From Owenweeksia sp. (GTDB lineage Bacteria > Bacteroidota > Bacteroidia > Flavobacteriales > Schleiferiaceae), in contig JANQHO010000107.1 of assembly GCA_028277105.1 (NCBI GenBank), positions 1-42,099 of the forward strand: a stretch of 42,099 nt of DNA, in the 5' to 3' direction. Both the position numbers and the translations under genes were made by a program. Below, piece after piece: positions 33,777-41,740 of this stretch (its first letter is position 1; the number at the start of each line of letters is the position of its first letter). Below the pieces are notes generated by a model. The model searched no databases. It was not told the origin of the DNA and was given only the letters and a program-made list of their open reading frames with translations.

Positions 33777-34942
33777 TGGAGATACTTTTCTGGTTTTTGA
33801 TCTCACTGGTTTTTTACGCCTATTTGGGATATGGTCTACTGCTCTTTGTTGTTATAAAACTCAAAAGAGTAATGGGCAAAGCGCAATTTAATTTCGATCC
33901 CGGCTATGAGCCGGAAGTCACTCTGGTGATTCCATCGTATAACGAAGAAGACTTTATCCTGGAAAAAGCCAGGAATAGTCTGGAGCTGGACTACCCCAGG
34001 GAGAAACTGAGGATCATTTTTATAACCGATGGCTCTACCGACCGCACAGTAGAACTATTGAAAGTGTTTGAGGGAGTGGAAGTACTGCACGAAGACCGCA
34101 GGGCTGGTAAGTCAGCCGCGGAAAACAGGGCTATGGAGTACGTCAAATCACCTGTAGTGGTTTTTTGTGATGCCAATACAAGGCTTAATCGCGAGTGTAT
34201 AAAAGAACTGGTAAAATATTATCAGTTTCCTGAAGTAGGGGCCGTTTCGGGCGAAAAAAGAGTTATGAGCAAAGAAGCTGATAAAGCCAGTGCGGCAGGG
34301 GAGGGCCTTTACTGGAAATACGAGTCGGCTCTTAAAAAATGGGACAGTGAGTTATACACTGTTGTGGGAGCTGCCGGAGAACTCATCTCTTTTCGTACAA
34401 ATCTGGTAGAACCGCTTGAAGAAGATACCATCCTGGATGATTTTGTCCAGTCACTTAGGATATGTCAAAAAGGTTACCGGGTATTGTATGAGCCTAAGGC
34501 TTATGCTATGGAAACAGCCAGTGAAAATGTTAAAGAAGAGTTGAAACGCAAGATAAGGATAGCAGCCGGAGGGTGGCAGGCTATGAGCAGATTGAAAGCC
34601 TTGTTAAGTCCCTGGCGTAATTTTACGTTGAGCTTTCAATATGTTTCACACAGGGTTTTACGCTGGTCTGTCGCTGCATTTTCGTTGCCTTTTATCTTTC
34701 TGATCAATATTTACCTGGCACAGACAGCCCCGTTTTATGCCATCTTGTTGATCTTACAATGCCTTTTTTATCTCATGGCATTGCTGGGTTGGTATTTGGC
34801 TAACCGTGAGATCAAAGTAAAGATCGTTTACGTGCCTTACTACTTCTTCATAATGAATTACGCTGTTTTTGCAGGTTTCGCCAGGTGGATTAAGAGGGCT
34901 CAAAAATCTACCTGGGATAGAGCTAAACGCTCTGTCAATTAA
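33776..34942 (+). CDS. Membrane glycosyltransferase family 2 (cellulose-synthase-like)
   Basis: A 388-residue GT2 with one N-terminal helix (about 1-25) and two to three C-terminal helices (from about 295, YVSHRVLRWSVAAFSLPFIF onwards). The GT-A core has VTLVIPSYNEEDFILEKARNS, IIFITDGSTDRT, VVFCDANTRLN (DxN in place of DxD), DTILDDFVQSLRI (ED) and RKIRIAAGGWQAM, the RxxRxxxGGW variant of QxxRW. This layout is shared with Bacteroidota cellulose-synthase-like proteins that extend polysaccharides. It is coupled by one base to the preceding GT2. The product is not known. With the 15.5 kb GT2 it is one of two candidate processive enzymes in the locus. Confidence 0.87.
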   Translation: MEILFWFLISLVFYAYLGYGLLLFVVIKLKRVMGKAQFNFDPGYEPEVTLVIPSYNEEDFILEKARNSLELDYPREKLRIIFITDGSTDRTVELLKVFEGVEVLHEDRRAGKSAAENRAMEYVKSPVVVFCDANTRLNRECIKELVKYYQFPEVGAVSGEKRVMSKEADKASAAGEGLYWKYESALKKWDSELYTVVGAAGELISFRTNLVEPLEEDTILDDFVQSLRICQKGYRVLYEPKAYAMETASENVKEELKRKIRIAAGGWQAMSRLKALLSPWRNFTLSFQYVSHRVLRWSVAAFSLPFIFLINIYLAQTAPFYAILLILQCLFYLMALLGWYLANREIKVKIVYVPYYFFIMNYAVFAGFARWIKRAQKSTWDRAKRSVN

Positions 34943-34998
34943 TTACTTATAATATAAAAAAAATGTGTAAAAAATTTTATAGTTGAAGAATTTAGTTA

Positions 34999-35006
34999 TA
35001 CATTTG
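34999..35006 (+). promoter_or_regulatory. -7 element of LruC lipoprotein gene
   Basis: TACATTTG is an exact TAnnTTTG match 25 bases before the start. No -33 TTG at 17-23 bases, although a TTG lies 13 bases upstream. The 89-base gap after the GT2 gene supports an independent promoter. Confidence 0.42.
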
Positions 35007-35031
35007 TTTCCGAATTATACCCAAACCGGAA

Positions 35032-37017
35032 ATGAAAAAATTAGTTTATATATCTGTCTTGGCTCTGGCTCTGGCTTCTTGTAAAAAGGATGTTCAGGGC
35101 AATGAACCTTCCGCTTCAGGTGGGCCAATTCCTGCCAAGTTCAGCTTTGAAACTTCTAATACACTTACCACTAACATAGTGGTTAAAGACGTAGAAGAAA
35201 GCCCTATTAAAGGCGTCAGGGTAGACATATTAACCCCTGACGGCAGTAAGCGTATATACAGTGGCGCTACTAATGCTTCCGGGATCTTTTCAACAGATTT
35301 CCGTATACCGGCCTATCTAAAGGAAGTGATGGTGAGATGCCGTTACGTAGGTTTTGAAAATGAAAAAGTGGTTCCTGTAAACGGTAAGATGCTCAGCGTA
35401 AACTTTGGAGGAAAGCCCGCTGCCCGTAAAGGAAAGAAAACTACTACAGCTACTCAGACCATAACACCTGCCGGAGGTAATCTATACTACATAGGTTCTC
35501 ACGGCAGTACCGGTGTCCCCAATTATTTTGAAGTACCCGGTGATGTGGTTGATGCTGCATTTCTGGCAGATGTGAATACTGCCCTTCCCGAATTTCAACC
35601 TGTACCTATAGCTAATCCTCAGTATCTTGCCTCTGGGAATTATACCGATATCCACATGATCGCTACCGGGGAAGTCTGGATAACCTTTGTTTCTGAAGGA
35701 GCAGGTGCTAAAAATTCTCTGGGATATTTTACCTACGAAACAGCTAATCCTCCTGCTACAGCCAATGACATTGACTCTATTTTTATTTTATTGCCCAATG
35801 CTACCGTAGGCAGCTCTGGAGGCTTATTGGCAGGCGATAAAATAAAACTGGGAACTTTTGATGGTGGTACCAGCATAGGCTGGGTATTGATCTATGATGG
35901 CTGGAACCCTTCTACTCAAGGAATTAAGGTAAATAATACCCGTTTTTATTCCTTTCCACAATTTAATCCTGAGCCTTTGGCCAGCCAGCAGCAACACAAT
36001 GTTCAGATATGGGATAATATTCGCAATGTTATCCTGGTTGGATTTGAAGATATTCAACGCAACTGGAGTAGTGATAATGATTTTAATGATGTGGTGTTCT
36101 ATGTAACAGCCACTCCTTTTTCTTCCGTAGGTAAACAACAAATCCCTCTTACTCCCAATTCCGATCCCGATGATGACCTGGATGGGGTCAAAGATGCCGA
36201 TGACGATTACCCAACAGATTATGATCGGGCCTTTGATAATTATTACACAGGTGGATTGGGCTTCGAAGACTTGTGGCCCTCCCGGGGAGATTACGATTTC
36301 AATGACCTGGTGATGGATTACAATACCAATGTAGTAACTGACGCCAACAATGATGTAAAGGATATTAATTCTACTTACACCATTAAAGCCCTGGGCGGCT
36401 ACATAGATCACGGTTTTGGCGTTAAGCTTGACGGGGTGGCAGCCGGTGAAATACAGACGGTTTCCGGTTCTCAGCTTACTCAAAGTCTGGTAGCGCTAAA
36501 TGCCAATGGAACAGAGTCAGGCCAAACAGATGCTGTTTATATTGTTTATGATTTGCATTCCGATCAAATGCAGAACCCTGGTGCCGAGTTTATCAATACT
36601 CAGAAAGGTAAACCAACGGCTAGCCCTGTAGCTATCGACATCGATTTGACTTTTACCAATGCCCAGAGTGCCGGTACGGTGGGTTTACCACCCTTTAACC
36701 CCTTTATTTTTACTGAAAGTAACCGGGGCAGAGAGATTCACCTGGCAGATAAAGAACCTACCGATCTGGCAAACCTTACTTTCTTCGGGCAAGGTGAAGA
36801 TGACAGTAATCCCGGTAGTGGTCGCTATTATAAAAACAAGGATAATATGCCGTGGGGAATTCACGTTGATGGAAGTTTCGCTTACCCGGTTGAATATACC
36901 AATATCACTAACGCTCACCTCAATTTTAGTGGCTGGGCCAACAGTGGGGGTACTTCTTTTACCGACTGGTACCTGGATCTGCCAGGCTATCGCGACAACA
37001 ACAACATTTACGAATAG
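35032..37017 (+). CDS. LruC-domain surface lipoprotein
   Basis: A 661-residue lipoprotein: MKKLVYISVLALALASCKKD has a lipobox with Cys17 as the lipid site. After a carboxypeptidase-regulatory-like beta domain (about 35-115), a mid region with EVWITFVSEGAGAKNSLGYF and VILVGFEDIQRNWSSDNDFNDVVFYV precedes a calcium-binding-like DPDDDLDGVKDADDDYP and the LruC domain (LWPSRGDYDFNDLVMDYN). LruC proteins are exported in Bacteroidota and Leptospira, and their function is not settled. The Asp-rich DxDxDG pattern is like thrombospondin type 3 repeats. It follows the glycosyltransferases with its own -7 element and is closed by a strong bidirectional terminator. A role in holding the glycan at the surface is speculative. 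Confidence 0.87.
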   Translation: MKKLVYISVLALALASCKKDVQGNEPSASGGPIPAKFSFETSNTLTTNIVVKDVEESPIKGVRVDILTPDGSKRIYSGATNASGIFSTDFRIPAYLKEVMVRCRYVGFENEKVVPVNGKMLSVNFGGKPAARKGKKTTTATQTITPAGGNLYYIGSHGSTGVPNYFEVPGDVVDAAFLADVNTALPEFQPVPIANPQYLASGNYTDIHMIATGEVWITFVSEGAGAKNSLGYFTYETANPPATANDIDSIFILLPNATVGSSGGLLAGDKIKLGTFDGGTSIGWVLIYDGWNPSTQGIKVNNTRFYSFPQFNPEPLASQQQHNVQIWDNIRNVILVGFEDIQRNWSSDNDFNDVVFYVTATPFSSVGKQQIPLTPNSDPDDDLDGVKDADDDYPTDYDRAFDNYYTGGLGFEDLWPSRGDYDFNDLVMDYNTNVVTDANNDVKDINSTYTIKALGGYIDHGFGVKLDGVAAGEIQTVSGSQLTQSLVALNANGTESGQTDAVYIVYDLHSDQMQNPGAEFINTQKGKPTASPVAIDIDLTFTNAQSAGTVGLPPFNPFIFTESNRGREIHLADKEPTDLANLTFFGQGEDDSNPGSGRYYKNKDNMPWGIHVDGSFAYPVEYTNITNAHLNFSGWANSGGTSFTDWYLDLPGYRDNNNIYE

Positions 37018-37034
37018 GGAAGAACAATACCAAT

Positions 37035-37066
37035 AAAAAAGCCCCTTGTGATCAGGGGGCTTTTTT
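37035..37066. terminator. Bidirectional intrinsic terminator
   Basis: AAAAAAGCCCC ... GGGGCTTTTTT forms an 11-bp stem closed by a 10-base loop, with T6 on either strand. It lies 17 bases after the LruC stop and touches the stop codon of the opposing GT39-like gene. It is the strongest terminator seen in the window. Confidence 0.85.
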
Positions 37067-38537
37067 ATTGAGACGATTTTGCCAAAAGATAGAGATTTTC
37101 TTCCGGGAAAGCTAAAACAGTGTCTTTTTGATAGTCTTCAATAGGCTGACTAGAAGTAAAATAACCCACTTTTGGTAGAGGTACATTGTAATAAAGGTAA
37201 TAATTGGCCTTAGCATTGATGCTATCCCGGTGCCATTTTAAACCTACGTACTCAATATTACTGTATTTGCCGTTTTCCAAATGGTATTTGATGGAATTTT
37301 CTATCGGCCAGGAAGAATCAAATACTATTGTTTTATTTTCTTTTTCGGCTAGCTGTTGTAAGTATTTCAAACTGTCTTTGGTCCGGGCATCCTGTACCCA
37401 TTCAATGGTTTTATGGAAGTTAATATTAAAAAAGAAGTTGATGAAGATGACTAAGGTTAAAGCAAGAGAGCTAAAAATGCTAAATAGCTTATAAACCTTT
37501 CCGTCTATATCGCTAGCCCAAAAGAAAAATACCAACATGATCAAAGGATAATAAAATAAAGCTGTTCTATCGATCAGATAAAGAGTACCCAACCAGTGAA
37601 ATTGAACAATATTGGAAAAGATTGGAATAATAAGCAGAAGGGCTAAAAGAATTTTTCTACCCGTTAAGGAAAAAGATTTGGGCTTTGTTCCTATGTTAAT
37701 AATTACCGTAAGAAGAAAAAGGATCAAAAAAGCATTTAAAAAAGATATAATTTCACCAGAAGTGCTGGTTTTAGCTGTTGAGTAAGTAGTTAAAGAGAGT
37801 AGGGTATCAGCATAAAATCCTGTACGACCTCCGTAATAAAGATGTCCTTGCTTGACCAGGGTTGAGATAGGATTGTAAATGAGCAGAGCAGTAAAATATA
37901 ATATTGCCACATTACCGTAAAGTAGTCTTAAAAACTCTCGTGGGTAAAAATTGATCAAAGCATAAAAGTGTATCACAAAAAAAAGGGCCAGCCAATAATT
38001 CAATAATGAAAAGTTGCTCAGTACGGAAAAGCTGGCAAAAGCCAGGGCAATAAAGGATTTAGCCATATTTCCGGATTTGAGATAGTCCAGTAAAAAATAA
38101 AAAGAGGCAATCAATGCAGCAAGGGATAAACCGTAACCACGGGCAAGACTAAAGAAATCCAACACAAAGGGGTTGGATAGCAAAACAATATAAAAGCACG
38201 AGCCAGTTATTCCTCCCAAGTGTTGACGGGATATTTTGAAAGCATAGCTGATATAAACGATCGAGGCGAGTAGATTGGGTAAACGGGAAACAAACAGGGA
38301 ATCACCTAAAATGCCTTGAAAGAGCTTAATTATTAAGGTACTGGCTAGGTGATTGTTGGCATCACATGGAAAACAATTGATAATATCATATACACTAAGG
38401 GGGACAAAACTTTCAATAGTCCATACCTCATCAAACGTGATACTCAATGAATAAGATCTTAATGAAAGATAAGCGAATATTAAAATTCCATAAGAGTAGT
38501 AGAGATATTTAATTATGTTGCTGAAAGACAGTGGCAT
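37065..38537 (-). CDS. GT39-like (GT-C fold) membrane glycosyltransferase
   Basis: A membrane protein of 490 residues with about 10-12 hydrophobic helices. The first outer loop has the acidic pair FDEVWT (Asp36-Glu37 from the chosen start), and NNHLASTLIIKLF, SRLPNLLASIVYISYAF and FFSLARGYGLSLA follow, the standard pattern of the GT39/ArnT-like family that uses lipid-linked sugars in the periplasm. A C-terminal outer domain (about 380-490) includes KENKTIVFDSSWP. The ATG at 38537 is chosen, because an earlier GTG (38549) falls inside a terminator-like hairpin. It would glycosylate a lipid, glycan or protein outside the membrane. The reading frame is AT-rich relative to the core locus. The gene shares the bidirectional terminator with the LruC gene. 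Confidence 0.8.
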   Translation of the reverse strand: MPLSFSNIIKYLYYSYGILIFAYLSLRSYSLSITFDEVWTIESFVPLSVYDIINCFPCDANNHLASTLIIKLFQGILGDSLFVSRLPNLLASIVYISYAFKISRQHLGGITGSCFYIVLLSNPFVLDFFSLARGYGLSLAALIASFYFLLDYLKSGNMAKSFIALAFASFSVLSNFSLLNYWLALFFVIHFYALINFYPREFLRLLYGNVAILYFTALLIYNPISTLVKQGHLYYGGRTGFYADTLLSLTTYSTAKTSTSGEIISFLNAFLILFLLTVIINIGTKPKSFSLTGRKILLALLLIIPIFSNIVQFHWLGTLYLIDRTALFYYPLIMLVFFFWASDIDGKVYKLFSIFSSLALTLVIFINFFFNINFHKTIEWVQDARTKDSLKYLQQLAEKENKTIVFDSSWPIENSIKYHLENGKYSNIEYVGLKWHRDSINAKANYYLYYNVPLPKVGYFTSSQPIEDYQKDTVLAFPEENLYLLAKSSQ

Positions 38538-38544
38538 ATAATAA

Positions 38545-38577
38545 AACACACGGCCTTTGGTATTAAAGCCGTGTGTT
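38545..38577 (-). terminator. Hairpin between S74/T9SS gene and GT39-like gene
   Basis: AACACACGGC and GCCGTGTGTT make a perfect 10-bp stem with a 13-base loop. On the minus strand it is followed by TTTTATTATA. This fits a terminator for the S74/T9SS gene 86 bases upstream. It ends 8 bases before the GT39-like ATG, so it could also act as an attenuator. Confidence 0.65.
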
Positions 38578-38662
38578 ACAAAGAAAAGAAATTCAGTGAA
38601 ATTATTTTTGGAAAGCTTTGTTGTGATTAAAACTCCTCTTCAAAAAATGTTTCCAATTAATA

Positions 38663-39859
38663 TTAATTCGTCAATATCATAGTTTTTGTATCAATTAATT
38701 CATTATCCAAAACTAAAGAGTACATATACATACCAGGCTTTAATTTAGAAGCTTGAATCTCGATTTCGCTTTTACCTCTTTCATTTACATTAAAGCTCAT
38801 TATCTGTAACCCATTCATATCATATATGAATAACCGGGATTCACTTACGTTATCAGGTATGAAAAATTGAATTAGAGTGTATTGATTGAATGGATTTGGA
38901 TTATTCTGGTATAAAATAGATTTAGATTCACTTGACCCCCAATCTGATGAACTATTTAAAGAATTTCCACTTTTCGTATTATTGTTGACAATATTTTCTA
39001 ATTCAGCTATCCTATCTTCCAACATATTTATTTTACTGTTGCTTTCATCCAAACTGTTTTTTTGTTCCTTTACAGCTTCAACTAAAATAGGAATTATACT
39101 TTCGTAATTCACGGAATGTAAATCAACAATTTTATCATAATTAACCAATTGAGGTAATACTTCTTTTACTTCTTGTGCAATAAATCCATAGTTGTTTTTA
39201 CCTCTATTGAGTAAGGTTTCTAACTTTTTATCATTTTTCAGACCAGTAAAAGCTTTTTCATTGAAATCAAATGTAACTCCTCTTAATTGAGAAATAATTG
39301 CCATAGCGTCATTTATATCGCTAATGTTATCCTTGACTTTTTGATCTGATATATTGAATTCATTAACTCTATGTACGTTAGTAACATGTATATCACTCCA
39401 CCTATATTCACTAGTTCCTAAAAATCCATGACCACCGTTAAGTGAGGGTTTAAGGGTGGGCTCATTAGAACTATATTCAAGGTCAACTCGGATATCCCAG
39501 ATACCTTCTCCCCATGCCCCTGACTGATTATGTATCTTAAATGCATCTTTCATAGTTACTGTAGACCCCTCATCCCCTGTAGAGCCTAATCTAAAAGCGA
39601 TACTGCCATCATTATTGAAATTCATGGAAGAACACTCGTCCGTTGCAATGCGTGTTACATTTGAACCATTCCAATACGCATTATAATTAATAGTTTTTGA
39701 AGTACCATTATGAAATGTCCAAATTCCTCCTATTTGAAATGCTTCGTAAGGAATAAATGTATTTACTCCTACCAATCCGTTTTGTGTAACTTTCAATTGT
39801 CCTAATAGATTACTATTAATTAGTACTAATGTGATAATAATTGATGTAAGTTTTTTCAT
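38663..39859 (-). CDS. Tail-fibre/S74 chaperone-domain protein with T9SS sorting domain
   Basis: A 398-residue exported protein with signal peptide (about 1-20) and a beta-rich N-terminal part with EYRWSDIHVTNVHR. An intramolecular chaperone (S74-type, as in endosialidases) covers about 165-290: SDQKVKDNI (Ser171, Lys174/176), NYGFIAQEVKEVLPQLV, HSVNYESIIPILVEAVKEQ and a coiled coil. A T9SS type A sorting domain runs from about 315 (ILYQNNPNPFNQYTLIQFF) to the end. In phage proteins this chaperone trimerises a fibre and cuts itself off before the Ser. Here a sorting domain follows the chaperone, so cleavage would separate the N-terminal fibre from the anchor. It is 17 bases downstream of the GH16 gene, in an AT-rich stretch. 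Confidence 0.83.
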   Translation of the reverse strand: MKKLTSIIITLVLINSNLLGQLKVTQNGLVGVNTFIPYEAFQIGGIWTFHNGTSKTINYNAYWNGSNVTRIATDECSSMNFNNDGSIAFRLGSTGDEGSTVTMKDAFKIHNQSGAWGEGIWDIRVDLEYSSNEPTLKPSLNGGHGFLGTSEYRWSDIHVTNVHRVNEFNISDQKVKDNISDINDAMAIISQLRGVTFDFNEKAFTGLKNDKKLETLLNRGKNNYGFIAQEVKEVLPQLVNYDKIVDLHSVNYESIIPILVEAVKEQKNSLDESNSKINMLEDRIAELENIVNNNTKSGNSLNSSSDWGSSESKSILYQNNPNPFNQYTLIQFFIPDNVSESRLFIYDMNGLQIMSFNVNERGKSEIEIQASKLKPGMYMYSLVLDNELIDTKTMILTN

Positions 39860-39876
39860 AGTAATAGTTTTTATAT

Positions 39877-40830
39877 TTATTGAACATCATCATGCACAAT
39901 AAATGTGCAGCCAGAACCAGCAGGTACAGTAAATTCACCATCAATAGTTATATGATCTGTGGCTCTAAAAGTTAAATTTTGCTGAGAGGGGATCGAAACG
40001 TTTTGTTGAAAAGTAATTGAAGTATTTAGCGCATAATCATATAATGATAGGCTTTGATTGCTATTAATAATAGTAGAAACAAGATTTCTTTTTAGTATCC
40101 ATACTTTTACCCAGTCAATTATAGTATAATCTGGAGTCCATAAATTTGGAAATGGAGAGTCATCTATACCTGGTGTAATTAACAATGCCATACCACTAGG
40201 ATCTGGAATTCTATTATCGTACCAGATTTCTTTATAAGGAACATCATTTAGATAAAAAATGACAATACCAGGAGACCACTCTAATCCAATTTTATTTTGG
40301 GATGTTGAAAAGTTAACAGGAACATCTACATCCGACCAATATGGTATATCTTGACTAGCATGAAAGTTAGGAGTTACTGAATTATTATGAACATTACTTC
40401 CCCATTGAGTATTGGAAACATCAACATTCTCTAAAATATCAATTTCTCTACCACTATTACCCAAAAGCCAGAATGTTAACCATCTTCCATAACTATCAGG
40501 TAATTGCCATTTAATTTCATAATAGCCATAAGGATAATCTGTACTATTGGTAATCAATCCTCCAACATCATAGAAGGGAGGGGAGCCATTGACTTGTTCT
40601 GCTTTTAAATGAAGGAGACCTGGTATAATATTGGTTAAAACATGAGTGCTGGTAAAGTTTTCCTTAGTTGGCCACCAGTTATGCATTACTCTCCAGGTTT
40701 GCCAATCCATACTATTAAAATTGTCATTGATCAATAAATCAGGGCTCCAGTTGAGATCATCTATTGGAGTTTGAGATATTAATAGGTCGCTAAATAATGC
40801 TAAAAAGCACATATAGAATAATCTTTTCAT
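39877..40830 (-). CDS. GH16 family glycoside hydrolase with C-terminal beta domain
   Basis: A 317-residue secreted enzyme (signal peptide 1-20, ending LLISQ). The jelly-roll GH16 domain covers about 28-250. WLTFWLLGNSGREIDILENV carries the catalytic ExDxxE: Glu129 (nucleophile), Asp131 and Glu134 (acid/base). GH16 enzymes cut beta-1,3 or beta-1,4 glycans such as laminarin, agar or carrageenan with retention. The last 65 residues (FRATDHITIDGEFTVPAGSGCTFIV) resemble the small beta-repeat end domain common in Bacteroidota surface proteins, not a standard T9SS domain. It may trim or release the polysaccharide made by the locus or digest an outside glycan. The region is markedly AT-rich, which hints at transfer. 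No TAnnTTTG element was found upstream. Confidence 0.85.
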   Translation of the reverse strand: MKRLFYMCFLALFSDLLISQTPIDDLNWSPDLLINDNFNSMDWQTWRVMHNWWPTKENFTSTHVLTNIIPGLLHLKAEQVNGSPPFYDVGGLITNSTDYPYGYYEIKWQLPDSYGRWLTFWLLGNSGREIDILENVDVSNTQWGSNVHNNSVTPNFHASQDIPYWSDVDVPVNFSTSQNKIGLEWSPGIVIFYLNDVPYKEIWYDNRIPDPSGMALLITPGIDDSPFPNLWTPDYTIIDWVKVWILKRNLVSTIINSNQSLSLYDYALNTSITFQQNVSIPSQQNLTFRATDHITIDGEFTVPAGSGCTFIVHDDVQ

Positions 40831-40923
40831 GACTTGTTTATTATAGTAATAAGTTCTATTGAGAGTAGTTATACTAATATAACAAGCTAATGTTATCTAT
40901 ATGTTAATAGAATTAAATTATAA

Positions 40924-40948
40924 TTCTTCATGCGAATCAAATGAAGAA
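40924..40948 (-). terminator. Possible weak terminator after LOG/uvrA genes
   Basis: TTCTTCAT and ATGAAGAA form a perfect 8-bp stem with a 9-base loop in the 175-base gap between the LOG gene and the GH16 gene. The stem is AT-rich and is followed on the minus strand by a TTATAATTTAATT stretch without a clean T-run. The rest of this gap is AT-rich with nothing else recognisable. Confidence 0.3.
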
Positions 40949-41005
40949 GTATAGTAATAAAAAGTATAATAAAATTTCTAAAAAAATAAAACAAAAATCT
41001 GCATG

Positions 41006-41740
41006 TCAGAAATTTGGCTTCAACATATAGCGTTTGTAGAAATCATCTATCACTTTTACCGCCTCATCCGCAGTATCTACCAGTTTAAAAAGATCGAGGT
41101 CTTCCGGGCTTACATTATTCTCTTTTTTTACCAGTACTTCTTTGATCCAATCGAGCAGACCATTCCAGAACTCTTTGCCCACCAATACAATAGGGAAGCG
41201 CCCTATTTTAAAGGTTTGTATTAGGGTCAAAGCTTCAAAAAGCTCATCCAGGGTGCCGAGGCCTCCGGGCATTACCACAAATCCCTGTGAATATTTTACA
41301 AACATCACTTTGCGCACAAAGAAGTAATCAAAATCGAGATTTTTGTCCTGGTCGATATAAGGATTAGGTTCCTGTTCCATGGGAAGTTCTATATTGAGCC
41401 CCACCGAAGTTCCCCCTCCGAGTTGAGCCCCCTTGTTTCCCGCTTCCATCATACCCGGGCCACCCCCTGTAATCACGCCATAGCCCTTTTGAGTGAGTTT
41501 AAAAGCTATGTCATGGGCAATCTGATAGTATATGTGGTCGGGTTTAGTGCGGGCCGAGCCAAATATAGACACACAGGGACCGATACGGGAAAGCCTTTCG
41601 TAACCGTTCACAAATTCGGACATGATCTTGAAAATAGCCCAACTGTCGTTGGTTTTGATTTCGGTCCAGGTTTTGGGCTTAAAAACCTTTATTATACGGT
41701 CTTCCGGTGTTTTTTCTTCCATTGTGTCTTTTGTTGTCAA
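41006..41740 (-). CDS. LOG family protein (TIGR00730, Rossmann fold nucleotide hydrolase)
   Basis: A 244-residue cytoplasmic protein of the LOG (lysine-decarboxylase-like by name) family. Motifs are [14 protein letters not shown], the [14 protein letters not shown] loop, and [15 protein letters not shown], the PGGxGTxxE signature that binds phosphoribose and contributes to catalysis. Family members hydrolyse nucleoside 5'-monophosphates to free base and ribose 5-phosphate, and plant and some bacterial forms release cytokinins. The lysine decarboxylase label is a historical misnomer. The start ATG overlaps the uvrA stop by 4 bases, so it is translated after uvrA, but no functional link to DNA repair is known. 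A start at Met7 is possible. Confidence 0.92.
   Translation of the reverse strand: MTTKDTMEEKTPEDRIIKVFKPKTWTEIKTNDSWAIFKIMSEFVNGYERLSRIGPCVSIFGSARTKPDHIYYQIAHDIAFKLTQKGYGVITGGGPGMMEAGNKGAQLGGGTSVGLNIELPMEQEPNPYIDQDKNLDFDYFFVRKVMFVKYSQGFVVMPGGLGTLDELFEALTLIQTFKIGRFPIVLVGKEFWNGLLDWIKEVLVKKENNVSPEDLDLFKLVDTADEAVKVIDDFYKRYMLKPNF

Noticed and set aside
35824..36483. 219-codon open frame antisense to the LruC gene
   Set aside because: The opposing LruC protein has clear lipobox and domain motifs. The antisense frame has only low-complexity isoleucine-rich sequence and no recognisable domain.
36659..37036. 125-codon frame overlapping the end of the LruC gene in another phase
   Set aside because: Shadow of the LruC coding sequence; it has no family features and runs toward the terminator.
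38538..38549. GTG start for the GT39-like gene
   Set aside because: The codon falls inside the terminator-like hairpin. The ATG four codons later fits better.
40972..41015. AAATTTCT / AGAAATTT inverted repeat around the LOG stop codon
   Set aside because: All-AT core with a 28-base loop. It gives no stable hairpin.
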